Positions 1-7,766 of a stretch of 21,233 bases of DNA are shown in pieces. Made by a program: the position numbers and the translations under genes. The stretch is from positions 1 to 21,233 of IMG/VR virus record IMGVR_UViG_3300023184_000593. One strand, given 5' to 3'. How positions within the stretch are numbered: position 1 is the first letter of the stretch; each line of letters begins with the position of its first letter. The DNA is from a virus. The notes under the pieces are model-generated. The model saw nothing but the letters and a program-made list of their open reading frames with translations. It did not search any database and was not told where the DNA came from.

Positions 1-887
1 ATCATTGAACCATCCTTGAACAAGTACTTGGCCCAGGCCTTTTCTTGTTCGGCCGCCTCAAGGAACATTTTTTCGCATTCTTCTAGTGTTTCTTCCTTGA
101 TTTTCACATAGTCTGGGTCATCTGTGGGGAGGATTTTTAGTAGTGTTTGTGTTGCAGCCAAGTGTACGTTCTCGTCACGTGCAATCAGTTTAATAATCTT
201 TGCATTGCCTTCCATCTTCTTGAGTTCGGCAAATGCCCAGGAACAGGCAAAGGATACATAAAATCTTATGCCTTCAAGAGCATTGACAGAATTTATTGCC
301 AACCACAATTTTTTCTTAAGTTCGTATCGGTCAACTGTGATATTCTTTCCATTGACCACGTGGTTGCCTTCGCCCAGCATACTGTGCCAACCACTTGCCT
401 CAATCAGTTCGTCGTAGTACCTGCTGATGTCTTTTGCACAGTTGACAATCTCTTCAATGTCTGTGAGTTCATCGAAGATGATGCTAGGGTCTGAATATAC
501 ATTACGAATAATATGAGTATAGCTACGACTGTGAACTGTTTCATTGAATGTCCATGTTGTGATCCATGTTTCTAATTCAGGAATAGAAACAAGTGGGCCA
601 AACGCCATTGCTGGCGCACGACCTTGTACTGAGTCTAGTAGTATTTGTCGTTTGAGATTTGATGTAAAGATGTGTTGTTCAAAATTGGTTAGTTCTTTGA
701 AATCTTTGCTGTCGTGAACAACGTCAATTTCCTCCGGTCTCCAAAAGAAGCCTAGTTGTTTGTCTGTCAGTTTATCGAACTGTCTGTACTTTAGTGTGTC
801 ATACCGCTGGATGGTCACAGCCCCAGCTGGGTCTAAAAAAGCAAAACTATCGGTGTGAGATTTTTTATTAAGATTGAATACGGACAT
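1..887 (-). CDS. nrdB: Class Ia ribonucleotide reductase small subunit (partial, C-terminus outside window)
   Basis: Makes the diiron-tyrosyl radical that NrdA needs to reduce ribonucleotides to deoxyribonucleotides for phage DNA synthesis. My translation starts [11 protein letters not shown] at 887 and stays open to base 1 (295 codons). All class Ia radical-site residues are visible: iron ligands D85, E116, H119, E205, E239 and H242, and radical tyrosine Y123 in NETVHSRSY, one position off the E. coli numbering. Long stretches such as [13 protein letters not shown] and [15 protein letters not shown] match the family. It lies 28 bases after nrdA and surely shares its transcript; the leader is a purine-rich A/G run rather than a classical Shine-Dalgarno site. 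The interaction tail that docks into NrdA lies outside the window. Confidence 0.97.
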   Translation of the reverse strand, partial: MSVFNLNKKSHTDSFAFLDPAGAVTIQRYDTLKYRQFDKLTDKQLGFFWRPEEIDVVHDSKDFKELTNFEQHIFTSNLKRQILLDSVQGRAPAMAFGPLVSIPELETWITTWTFNETVHSRSYTHIIRNVYSDPSIIFDELTDIEEIVNCAKDISRYYDELIEASGWHSMLGEGNHVVNGKNITVDRYELKKKLWLAINSVNALEGIRFYVSFACSWAFAELKKMEGNAKIIKLIARDENVHLAATQTLLKILPTDDPDYVKIKEETLEECEKMFLEAAEQEKAWAKYLFKDGSM

Positions 888-915
888 TTTTATTTTTCTT
901 TTCTTTTTTCTTTAA

Positions 916-3219
916 TTAGATAACGCAACTTTCACAGTCTACTTGGTCAATGTCTTCCAGTGCCAATGGCTCTTTGACCATCATCTTGTCCACATCAATT
1001 TCGCCTTGTCCATCATAGGTGTTGAAGTAGTAAAGTTGTTTGCCCCCGTACTTGTAAAATTGTACCAAGTGCTTTAGCATGTCGCTCAATGGAATTTTTT
1101 CTTCTTCGTAGTGTTGTGGATTGTAGCTGGTGTTGACTGAGATGCCTTGATCGATGTATTTTTGTAGAACAGCACAGATATTCATGTAACCTTCTGGGCT
1201 TTTCTGATCCCATAACAATTCGTATTTGTTTTTTAATCTACGGAACTCTGGAACAACTTGTTTCAGCACTCCGTGCTTGCTTTGTTTAACACTCACAAAC
1301 GCACGTGGTGGCTCAATACCATTTGTGGCATTGGCAATCTGTGCAGATGTTTCTGCAGGCATTAGTGCCATCAGGGTTGCATTGCGAATACCGGTGCTGA
1401 GAATCTGCTCACGCAATGCGCCCCATGGCATGCGCTCTTGATGTGGCACCAGTTCGTCAATATCTTTCTTGCGTGTGTCGATGGGCAACAAGCCATCTGC
1501 ATACTTGAGATCTTGCCAGCGCGAACACGGGCCTTGTTCTATAGCTAGGTCCGCACTGGCTTTGATCAGGTAATAACTCCAGGCTTCTGCATATTCGTCA
1601 ACTAGAGCAAGTGCTCGAGGATCAGAATAACTTACATCGTTCTTGGCCAAGAAGTATGCTAGGTTGATGATACCAACACCCAGTGGGCGGAACTCTTCTG
1701 TGGCCAAACGTGCGGCTTTAACTGGATAGTCTTGATAACTCAACAAGGCATCCAAGCCACGTACTGCCAAGCGACCAATGCGTTCGAAATCATGTGGGCT
1801 TTTTACATTGCCCCAATTGGCTGCACTCAAAGTACACAGTGCAATCCTACCATCCTCGTCATTGATATCTTTCAATGGTACAGTTGGCAAATCAATTTCA
1901 GTACACAAATTGCTCATTTTAATTGGAGCAATTTTTTCTTTGAACGGGGAGTGTGTGTTGGCATGATCCACATTCATCAAATAAATGCGGCCAGTGTCTT
2001 TGCGCTCTTGCATGAAGTTAGAGAACAAGGCCACGGCTTTGATAGTCTTCTTGCGAAGCTTGGTATTGCGTTCTGCACGTTCGTACAGTTCTTTGAAACG
2101 ATCTTGATCATTGAAAAATGCTTCATACATCTCAGGCAAGTCGTGTGGTGAGAACAGGGTGATGTCACCATTGGTCAGCAAGCGTTCGTACATGAGCTTG
2201 TTGAACTGCACACCATAGTCCATGTGGCGCACACGATTGTCTTCTGTGCCTTTGTTGTTTTTCAATACCAATAGGTCTTCAACTTCCAAGTGCCAGATTG
2301 GATAGTACAAGGTTGCGGCACCGTTGCGTACACCACCTTGGCTACAGCTACGAGTAGCTGTTTGAAAGTGTTTGTAAAAAGGCACTACGCCGGTGTGATA
2401 GGCATCCCCACGTCGAATGGGACTGCCCAGGGCACGTATTCGTCCTGCACCAATGCCAATACCTGCTTTTTGTGAAACGTACTTGACCACGGCGCTGGCT
2501 GTGGCATTGATACTGTCAAGACTATCGTCTGTTTCAATCAACACACATGAGCTGAATTGTTTTTGCGGAGTACGCAGACCGGCCATGATAGGTGTGGGCA
2601 AACTGATGTCGTGTGTGCTGATGGCATCGTAGTATTCTTTGACCCATTGCAGTCTTGTGGCTGTGGGATACTTCTGGAACAGTGTAGCGGCAATGAGAAT
2701 ATAACCCATTTGCGGGGTTTCAAGGATCTCGCCGGTCACACGATTTTGTACCAGATACTTGCCACGCATCTGCTCCATGGCAACATAGGTTAGTTTTTCA
2801 TCACGTTCGTGCTGGATGAAACTGTTGATCTTGTTCCATTCTTCTTCATTGTAGGCGGCGAGAAGTCCGGTATCGTAATAACCAATCTCCACGTTGCGTT
2901 TCACAAGGTCCAGCAGGGTCCATGGTTCATAGTTGTTGTAAACTTGTTTACGCAAATGGTAGTTTATCAGCCTGCCGGCCACGTACTGATAGTTAGGAGT
3001 TTCTTCACTGATCAGATCTGCCGCACTCTTGATCAGCGTTTCTTGAATTTCAGATGTTTTGATTCCGTTGTAAAATTGTATGTGACTTTTGATTTCAACT
3101 TCGCTTGCACTCACTCCAGTTATGCCTTCTGTGGCCCAAAAAACTACTTGATGTAATTTTTCTAGATTCAGTGACTCTTTGGTGCCGTCTCGCTTGGTTA
3201 CTAAGATATTTTGACTCAT
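916..3219 (-). CDS. nrdA: Class Ia ribonucleotide reductase large (catalytic) subunit
   Basis: Catalytic subunit that reduces ribonucleoside diphosphates to dNDPs together with NrdB. It has 767 residues, close to E. coli NrdA (761) and T4 NrdA. An N-terminal ATP-cone (about residues 3-95) begins with VTKRDGTKE. The active-site residues fall at the same numbers as in E. coli: C225 and C462 (redox pair), N437, C439 (thiyl radical) and E441 in NLCTE, and Y730/Y731 in QLYYFNT on the radical path. The C-terminal shuttle cysteines are C762 and C765 in CESC, a CxxC pair instead of the CxxxxC of E. coli. AGAGGA lies just upstream of the ATG at 3219. I saw no convincing promoter directly before it, so it may be transcribed from further upstream together with the 148-aa gene. 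Confidence 0.98.
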   Translation of the reverse strand: MSQNILVTKRDGTKESLNLEKLHQVVFWATEGITGVSASEVEIKSHIQFYNGIKTSEIQETLIKSAADLISEETPNYQYVAGRLINYHLRKQVYNNYEPWTLLDLVKRNVEIGYYDTGLLAAYNEEEWNKINSFIQHERDEKLTYVAMEQMRGKYLVQNRVTGEILETPQMGYILIAATLFQKYPTATRLQWVKEYYDAISTHDISLPTPIMAGLRTPQKQFSSCVLIETDDSLDSINATASAVVKYVSQKAGIGIGAGRIRALGSPIRRGDAYHTGVVPFYKHFQTATRSCSQGGVRNGAATLYYPIWHLEVEDLLVLKNNKGTEDNRVRHMDYGVQFNKLMYERLLTNGDITLFSPHDLPEMYEAFFNDQDRFKELYERAERNTKLRKKTIKAVALFSNFMQERKDTGRIYLMNVDHANTHSPFKEKIAPIKMSNLCTEIDLPTVPLKDINDEDGRIALCTLSAANWGNVKSPHDFERIGRLAVRGLDALLSYQDYPVKAARLATEEFRPLGVGIINLAYFLAKNDVSYSDPRALALVDEYAEAWSYYLIKASADLAIEQGPCSRWQDLKYADGLLPIDTRKKDIDELVPHQERMPWGALREQILSTGIRNATLMALMPAETSAQIANATNGIEPPRAFVSVKQSKHGVLKQVVPEFRRLKNKYELLWDQKSPEGYMNICAVLQKYIDQGISVNTSYNPQHYEEEKIPLSDMLKHLVQFYKYGGKQLYYFNTYDGQGEIDVDKMMVKEPLALEDIDQVDCESCVI

Positions 3220-3232
3220 TGATTCCTCTAAT

Positions 3233-3679
3233 TCAATAGCGATCCAGTTTCAGTTCAATACTGGAATATTCGATTACGTGTACTAGGTTGTCTGGTATTG
3301 ATGTTTTATTTACGACCTCTTGAGTCTCTAAATTAAGAACATATTTCCCACCGTCAACCCAGACTAAATTGTACTGATACAGCGTACCATGTTGTTTATA
3401 CACCCGCAAACGCAGGTCGTGATCATTATGGTCGCTAAGATGTATAGTATACAGGATTCCTAATGCTTTTGCAAGATCACAGTAGTAATTCTCGGCAATC
3501 AATGTCCAAGGATCTGGCCAAGTTTCTGGCTGTGATTGTTCAAGGTAAAAAGGGGTAAAGGGGGCTCGATCCCAAAACGTAGCGACTTGTTCAAGTGCTT
3601 GTTCGAACTCTAGCTCATTGATGTTTTTTCTGAAACGTTTCCACTGTTCCAGACGGTCTGTTGCCGGTAACTTCCACAT
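3233..3679 (-). CDS. Conserved-looking phage protein of unknown function (148 aa)
   Basis: I do not recognise a domain. The protein is soluble, rich in aromatic residues (WPDPWTL, YQYNLVWVDGGKY) and begins MWKLPATDRL; there is no signal peptide or membrane segment. It lies 14 bases after the tail fibre gene and 13 bases before nrdA, so it links a structural gene with a metabolic gene on one strand. Its general look (a WP-PW block followed by a Tyr-rich beta-type end) recalls small conserved proteins of marine T4-like phages, but that is from memory only. A tail-fibre chaperone or assembly role is possible from position, without direct support. Confidence 0.75.
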   Translation of the reverse strand: MWKLPATDRLEQWKRFRKNINELEFEQALEQVATFWDRAPFTPFYLEQSQPETWPDPWTLIAENYYCDLAKALGILYTIHLSDHNDHDLRLRVYKQHGTLYQYNLVWVDGGKYVLNLETQEVVNKTSIPDNLVHVIEYSSIELKLDRY

Positions 3680-3693
3680 GCAGTTACTTATCG

Positions 3694-5310
3694 TTAGGTG
3701 ATGCTGGTGATTGAATATGTCAGGTTACCACTTGCACCTGCGGTGCTGGTATAGGTAATGTTGGCTACCGTGGAGCTTTCGCTGTTGACTTTGAATGTAA
3801 CTCCAGTCGGCCCTGGATACAAGAAGTTGGTTGCGTTCGGATACTCTAAATACTGGTCTATGTACTGGATGTTGGTTCCTGTACGAATAATTTCAATCGT
3901 GCCTCGGCGGTAAGCGCCTGCTGTTTCACGTTTTAAGAAGTAGTTGACAGTTGCCGCTGTGGTGGTGCCAGTGAATACGATACCAGTATTGGCCATGGTC
4001 TGTGCGGCACTGAGTGTGAGTATGCGAGCAGGTGCAATGGTTTGCATGCCTAGCGTGATACCTGTGTTGGCATCAAAGCCTACACTTACACCACGTGCTT
4101 GATAACTCACACGAGGTTGTACACCTTGGTCTTGTTCACTGCGTTCAAATGTGTCACCTGTGCTGTAGTTGCCACTGCCAGTAAAAGCAATGACAGGATA
4201 TGCGGCAGCACCTGCGCCTACATAAGCAGTGCCTACATCTCCAAAGTAGTTCATAGAACTCATAACAGACGATACCACAGATGTGTTTGCTGTGGTTACA
4301 ACGATTGCGCTTCTAGCAATAGAATCAAATGTGCTGTTGAGAACCTTGACATTCTTGGTTGCCACTGCAATGGCAGTTGAGTCAATGACAATAGCTTGAC
4401 TAAGTTGATTGAACGAACAATCAAGGAAACGAACGTTGGTACCATTTACCACAGCGCCTTGTGTGCAATTAGTAAATGTGCAACCTAGCATGGTTACATT
4501 TTTAATAAAACCAGTTGCACTTGTTGGTCGCGCATACAACGCATTTTGTACCGAGGTGCTGGTTGAGTTTGGATTTGTTTGACTGCCTTTGAATTCAACG
4601 CGAACAAACTCCACACGTTCTGTTGTGTCCAATTGCATGATATTCTTTGTGCCAAGATGTTCCATGGTCATGTCTACCACAGTGATATCTTTTGCAGGAA
4701 TAGAACTACCTGTGGCATAAAGTTCGTTAATCTTGTTTTCGCTGTCCTTTAACTGCATCAACGGATATGTTGATCCAGACAAACGAATGACTGTGCGGCC
4801 TTTACCTTCGCCTTGCAAGTAAGCATAGCTAGGAATTTTTAAGCTGTTGGTAATTAGATAGATACCAGCTGGCAAATGAATGACACGGCGCAAGCGTGGT
4901 GTGGTCAACGCAAAGTTACCAAAGTAAATTTCATCAATGGCACGTTGTAGCGCAACTGTGTCATCTGTGTTACCGTCACCTGTTACTCCAAAGTCACGAA
5001 CGCTGACATAATCGTCGACCTTTTGTTGTAGTGTACGAGTGATAGGCGCATCTGTTGTAGGGCCTGTGCGACTGGTGTAACCAGACTGCGAGCCTTTGAA
5101 TGTGTACGCATCACTAATGTTCAACAAATCGGAATACTGAGTCAAAATTTCAGTAAGTCCAATTTCTGGAGCACCTTCAGCAATAGTACCGTTTCCGATA
5201 TACAGCTGACGTGTGTCTAGTGCCCAGCCCAGCTCTGCAGATGCTAGTTGTGGCAAATCTTGTTGTAGCCCTTTACGGTGCTGAATTCTTGATATTTGGA
5301 TAACGGCCAT
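3694..5310 (-). CDS. Tail fibre / receptor-binding protein with pectate-lyase-like beta-helix
   Basis: Predicted virion protein that recognises or degrades host surface polysaccharide. The first about 45 residues (MAVIQISRIQHRKG ... ELGWALDTRQLYIGNG) match the N-terminal attachment module common in phage tail fibres (Mtd_N type). From about residue 101 a pectate-lyase-3 type start follows (YVSVRDFGVTGDGNTDD) and then a long Val/Ile/Asn/Thr-rich repeat region that fits a right-handed beta-helix, with a beta-rich C-terminus. I chose the ATG at 5310 (538 aa) over the ATG at 5379: the typical N-terminal module begins there, the longer form overlaps the upstream gene by 40 bases, and a CTAAATA late-type promoter at 5337-5343 lies 26 nt before 5310. 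Enzyme activity cannot be told from sequence; many such helices only bind. Confidence 0.85.
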   Translation of the reverse strand: MAVIQISRIQHRKGLQQDLPQLASAELGWALDTRQLYIGNGTIAEGAPEIGLTEILTQYSDLLNISDAYTFKGSQSGYTSRTGPTTDAPITRTLQQKVDDYVSVRDFGVTGDGNTDDTVALQRAIDEIYFGNFALTTPRLRRVIHLPAGIYLITNSLKIPSYAYLQGEGKGRTVIRLSGSTYPLMQLKDSENKINELYATGSSIPAKDITVVDMTMEHLGTKNIMQLDTTERVEFVRVEFKGSQTNPNSTSTSVQNALYARPTSATGFIKNVTMLGCTFTNCTQGAVVNGTNVRFLDCSFNQLSQAIVIDSTAIAVATKNVKVLNSTFDSIARSAIVVTTANTSVVSSVMSSMNYFGDVGTAYVGAGAAAYPVIAFTGSGNYSTGDTFERSEQDQGVQPRVSYQARGVSVGFDANTGITLGMQTIAPARILTLSAAQTMANTGIVFTGTTTAATVNYFLKRETAGAYRRGTIEIIRTGTNIQYIDQYLEYPNATNFLYPGPTGVTFKVNSESSTVANITYTSTAGASGNLTYSITSIT

Positions 5311-5336
5311 TTTGCTAAAAACCCCAGTGTATGGTG

Positions 5337-5343
5337 TATTTAG
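5337..5343 (-). promoter_or_regulatory. T4-late-like promoter element CTAAATA before tail fibre gene
   Basis: The minus strand reads GCTAAATA, close to the T4 late consensus TATAAATA, 26 nt before the ATG at 5310. The same element with the same 26-nt spacing occurs before the gene starting at 8474. It fits late expression of a virion gene and supports the shorter start. It overlaps the last codons of the nuclease gene. Confidence 0.65.
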
Positions 5344-6050
5344 CTCATGCGGTAATAGAGCTCCACTCGCTTGAGCCACTCCTGTCGCCAGTGCTCAAAC
5401 TCGTCGCCTTCGATGACAAATTCTATGTACTGTGGTGTGTCAAAGTCGCCGTTTGGCAACTGTTTTGGCTGTACAGCCATCAAAATCACACCTGTATTGA
5501 TGTCAGTGCCATGTGTTTCGTTGTGTGCTTCTGCATAGGCCGCTAGCTGTGTAAAGTAGTCAGCAATGTATTCTTTTTTCTTTACTTTGTTGCTTTGCTT
5601 GAAATCCATGATAGCAGGCCGGCCTTTCCACAGGCCCAGACAGTCTGTGGTACCTGCATATAACCCGCTATAATACACAGGTACTTCTGTGCCCCAGAAT
5701 TCGTCTACGTTGCTGAGTCCTTTGAGGATGACCTCCGCGGCCATGAACCAACTGGCATGTCCAAACGGATTGGCTGGCAGGGGTTTTAGTTCATCGCTGA
5801 TGATATACGATTCCAAGTAGCTGTGCATACGTGTGCCACGATTCGCGGCTTCGGTTACAATCTGCTGTGCTTGTTGTTCACCCACACGCTTTTTCCAATT
5901 GGCCAGCGCGGCTCGGCTTTCTTCGCTTTTGGTACGATCTAGTATTGTGGTAACTGACGGAACTTTATCTCCGTTGGGCAATACATAATGGCGCTTGCCT
6001 TCCAGCGTGGTTCTATTGAGAGGTTTGTAATCGAATTTGTTTGTGATCAT
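5340..6050 (-). CDS. PD-(D/E)XK exonuclease, RecB/Cas4-like
   Basis: Predicted metal-dependent DNA nuclease of the RecB/Cas4/AddB-type fold, 236 aa. The family motifs can be read in order: H76 in GTRMHSYLE, E122 in GTEVPVY, D136 in TTDCLG, the D149-F-K151 active site in AIMDFKQSNK and the Q168-x3-Y172 motif in QLAAYAEA. Only one cysteine is present, so it lacks the Fe-S cluster of Cas4 and AddB even though it follows iscA. Its ATG at 6050 overlaps the iscA stop (ATGA), so the two are translationally coupled. Likely roles are host DNA degradation, recombination or end processing during replication; the sequence does not decide between them. Confidence 0.88.
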   Translation of the reverse strand: MITNKFDYKPLNRTTLEGKRHYVLPNGDKVPSVTTILDRTKSEESRAALANWKKRVGEQQAQQIVTEAANRGTRMHSYLESYIISDELKPLPANPFGHASWFMAAEVILKGLSNVDEFWGTEVPVYYSGLYAGTTDCLGLWKGRPAIMDFKQSNKVKKKEYIADYFTQLAAYAEAHNETHGTDINTGVILMAVQPKQLPNGDFDTPQYIEFVIEGDEFEHWRQEWLKRVELYYRMS

Positions 6051-6367
6051 ATTCTAAAAGATTCTCCGCAACCACAACGGTCACGTTCCAAAGGGTTATT
6101 GAATTCAAAGCCTTCGTTAAGGCCCTGACGAACATAGTCTATTTCTATATTTTCTACGATGGCAAGATCTCTTGTGTCAATGATAATGCTAAATCCATCC
6201 TGCGGAAAAGATGTTGATCCTTCCCATGTTTCGTCAACATATTCTAGCACATAAGCCAGTCCAGAGCAACCAGTGGTTCGTATGCCAACTTTGATGCCAA
6301 TGCCATGGCCTCGTTTGGCAATACTATCCAGGATCTTTTTACTGGCTGTGCTTGTTACGGTAATCAT
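6047..6367 (-). CDS. iscA: IscA/HesB-type iron-sulfur cluster carrier
   Basis: A-type carrier that receives Fe-S clusters from a scaffold and hands them to apo-enzymes in the cytoplasm. It has 106 residues, the usual family length. The three cluster-binding cysteines are present: C34 in TTGCSGLAY, and C98 and C100 in DRCGCGESF at the C-terminus. The GLNEGFEFNNP block before the last cysteines is typical of IscA. The gene overlaps the end of iscU by 29 bases and the nuclease start by 4 bases, so all three are coupled. HesB/IscA-like genes are known in T4-like cyanophages; having the IscU scaffold beside it is less usual. IscA is preferred over SufA or ErpA because of the neighbour and the overall match, but the subfamilies are close. 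Confidence 0.93.
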   Translation of the reverse strand: MITVTSTASKKILDSIAKRGHGIGIKVGIRTTGCSGLAYVLEYVDETWEGSTSFPQDGFSIIIDTRDLAIVENIEIDYVRQGLNEGFEFNNPLERDRCGCGESFRI

Positions 6368-6716
6368 TTACAGCCGCTTTAATAGCATCTTCTGCAAGAA
6401 TGCTACAATGTATTTTAACCGGTGGGAGGGCAAGTTCTTCAGCAATTCGTGAATTAGTAATCTTTCCCGCTTCGTCAAGCGTTTTTCCCTTGACCCACTC
6501 TGTAACAAGACTTGAGCTGGCGATTGCTGATCCGCAACCGTATGTTTTGAATTTTGCGTCCGTGATAATGCCATCTTGCACCTTTATCTGTAGTTTCATA
6601 ACATCGCCGCAGGCAGGTGCACCTACCATGCCTGTGCCGACTGTGTCGTCAATTTCTAGCTTGCCCACATTGCGTGGGTTTTCATAATGATCAATTACTT
6701 TGTCTGAATATGCCAT
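6339..6716 (-). CDS. iscU: IscU iron-sulfur cluster assembly scaffold
   Basis: Scaffold on which IscS-derived sulfur and iron form [2Fe-2S] clusters. At 125 residues it is nearly the full E. coli length (128). All key residues are present: C36 and D38 in APACGDVMK, C61 in YGCGSA, H103 and C104 in KIHCS, and the LPPVK motif (97-101) that binds the HscA chaperone. It starts MAYSDKVIDHYENPRNVG, almost identical to proteobacterial IscU, and VGTGMVGAP plus EELALPPVK look betaproteobacterial to me. No iscS, hscA, hscB or fdx is in the window, so it must use the host desulfurase and chaperones. AGGA lies 6 nt before the ATG, and the 2OG oxygenase ends 3 bases upstream. The strong conservation suggests recent gain from a host and retained function. 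Confidence 0.96.
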   Translation of the reverse strand: MAYSDKVIDHYENPRNVGKLEIDDTVGTGMVGAPACGDVMKLQIKVQDGIITDAKFKTYGCGSAIASSSLVTEWVKGKTLDEAGKITNSRIAEELALPPVKIHCSILAEDAIKAAVNDYRNKHSQ

Positions 6717-6719
6717 TGG

Positions 6720-7343
6720 TTATCCTAGGTTACCTGCTATACTGATACGCACACCGTCGGAGGTATAAAACGGCGCCACTGAGTGACTCATACGTGACGG
6801 GAACATGCACATGCGTCCTTCCCATGTTTTATCAACAGGAAGACGGTGGGTTGCAATGTCGCCCACGGTTGTTATATACGTGAACGAAAACATGCTCACA
6901 TCCTGACAGTTGGCATTGGGATATAGTTCAAGTTCATGTTCTAGTTCGTAAGGGATGTCCAGCCAAATCACCCAGCTCAGTTTGCCAGTGTGGTTGTGTA
7001 CAGGATTGTATTCGTGTTTGACCTGCAGGTTGATCCATGCACTCTGATGATTCATTTCATGCTCGGCTTGGATGCCCGGCTTGTCGTAATTTTGCATGAA
7101 CCGTTTGCCAATTTCCACTAGCTTGGCCTGAGCCTCGGCGCTGAACTCCATTAGGAATTCACCTTTGATCTGTCCGGCTAATTCTTTATTCCAGGGCTGA
7201 GGCTTTTTTTGCTTGGACATGATCAAGTTCAGTTCTTGTCGAACTTCCTGGATCACAATGGCAGGAGCCTCCATTATTGCATACCCTATGTTGGGAAATG
7301 ACAAGGCTTCAAAATTTAGATTTTCAATTTCGTTGGTGTCCAT
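6720..7343 (-). CDS. Putative 2OG-Fe(II) oxygenase
   Basis: Predicted 2-oxoglutarate and Fe(II)-dependent dioxygenase of the phage-type family (PF13759-like), 207 aa; the substrate is unknown. The likely iron ligands are H116 and H118 in NPVHNHTGKLSWV and H187 in FPSRMSHSV, and R199 in GVRISIAGN would bind 2-oxoglutarate. The N-terminal about 95 residues are helical and less typical. It is the first gene of a cassette with iscU, iscA and the nuclease. A consensus sigma-70 promoter ends 5 nt before its ATG, so the message is probably leaderless. The iron requirement fits the Fe-S neighbours, but a functional link is only inferred. Related proteins are common in T4-like cyanophages. Confidence 0.8.
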   Translation of the reverse strand: MDTNEIENLNFEALSFPNIGYAIMEAPAIVIQEVRQELNLIMSKQKKPQPWNKELAGQIKGEFLMEFSAEAQAKLVEIGKRFMQNYDKPGIQAEHEMNHQSAWINLQVKHEYNPVHNHTGKLSWVIWLDIPYELEHELELYPNANCQDVSMFSFTYITTVGDIATHRLPVDKTWEGRMCMFPSRMSHSVAPFYTSDGVRISIAGNLG

Positions 7344-7348
7344 AACAT

Positions 7349-7378
7349 ATTATACAGCATTTGGCAATGCAATGTCAA
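7349..7378 (-). promoter_or_regulatory. Consensus sigma-70 promoter for the oxygenase-iscU-iscA-nuclease cassette
   Basis: The minus strand carries a perfect TTGACA (7373-7378), an 18-nt spacer and a perfect TATAAT (7349-7354). Expected transcription start is at or next to the ATG at 7343. A promoter this close to consensus would be used by host RNA polymerase at once after infection, so the cassette is predicted to be early. Confidence 0.85.
7357..7370 (-). promoter_or_regulatory. Inverted repeat within the promoter spacer (possible operator)
   Basis: GCATT-GCCA-AATGC is a perfect 5-bp inverted repeat with a 4-nt centre, placed between the -35 and -10 elements. A repressor binding there would block the promoter. 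It is short enough to arise by chance. Confidence 0.3.
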
Positions 7379-7382
7379 TGGA

Positions 7383-7763
7383 TTAGGATCGATTGGCAGC
7401 GGCTTTTTTAGCCATTGCATTGACAATATTTGTTGGATCTTTAGAGTTGCCCGAACCTGTGTCTGCTGGCTCTTGTGGTGCACCTGGCTCGTCACCAAAT
7501 GATTTAAGACTCAGACTATCGCGGTCCATATTGGTAACAAGAGCACCAATTGTTTTGTTGCTGTTCTTCAGTTGGTCTAGTAATTCGTATGTCACCATGG
7601 CGCCGGATGACATGTTGTTTATCATGTTAATAACTCCTGCCGTGGAATGCTTGGGCAGGAGTTTCTTGTTATGATCTCGACTACGCAAAAACTCAAGCAC
7701 AGTCAAAATCTGTGCTACGAGATCGCCTTCCGAGTCCTCTCTCAGGAGTTCACGGATACGCAT
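7383..7763 (-). CDS. Unknown phage protein with capsid-targeting-like N-terminus (126 aa)
   Basis: No known domain recognised. It begins MRIRELLRED, which contains IRE and LRE, both fitting the (L/I)xE cut site of T4-type prohead protease. The middle is helical, and the C-terminal 35 residues are a Pro/Gly/Asn-rich linker (EPGAPQEPADTG) followed by a short basic helix. It starts 3 bases after the 235-aa gene and shares its transcript from the late-type promoter at 8501. A prohead core or internal capsid protein is one reading; there is no direct proof. Confidence 0.7.
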   Translation of the reverse strand: MRIRELLREDSEGDLVAQILTVLEFLRSRDHNKKLLPKHSTAGVINMINNMSSGAMVTYELLDQLKNSNKTIGALVTNMDRDSLSLKSFGDEPGAPQEPADTGSGNSKDPTNIVNAMAKKAAANRS

Positions 7764-7766
7764 TGT

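Noticed and set aside
147-494. 115-aa plus-strand open frame
   Set aside because: It lies wholly antisense to nrdB, which has strong family matches; a shadow frame.
1732-2151. 139-aa plus-strand open frame and other frames opposite nrdA
   Set aside because: Antisense to the conserved nrdA catalytic region; no ribosome binding site or domain.
3846-3852. CTAAATA on the plus strand inside the tail fibre gene
   Set aside because: No plus-strand gene follows it; likely chance.
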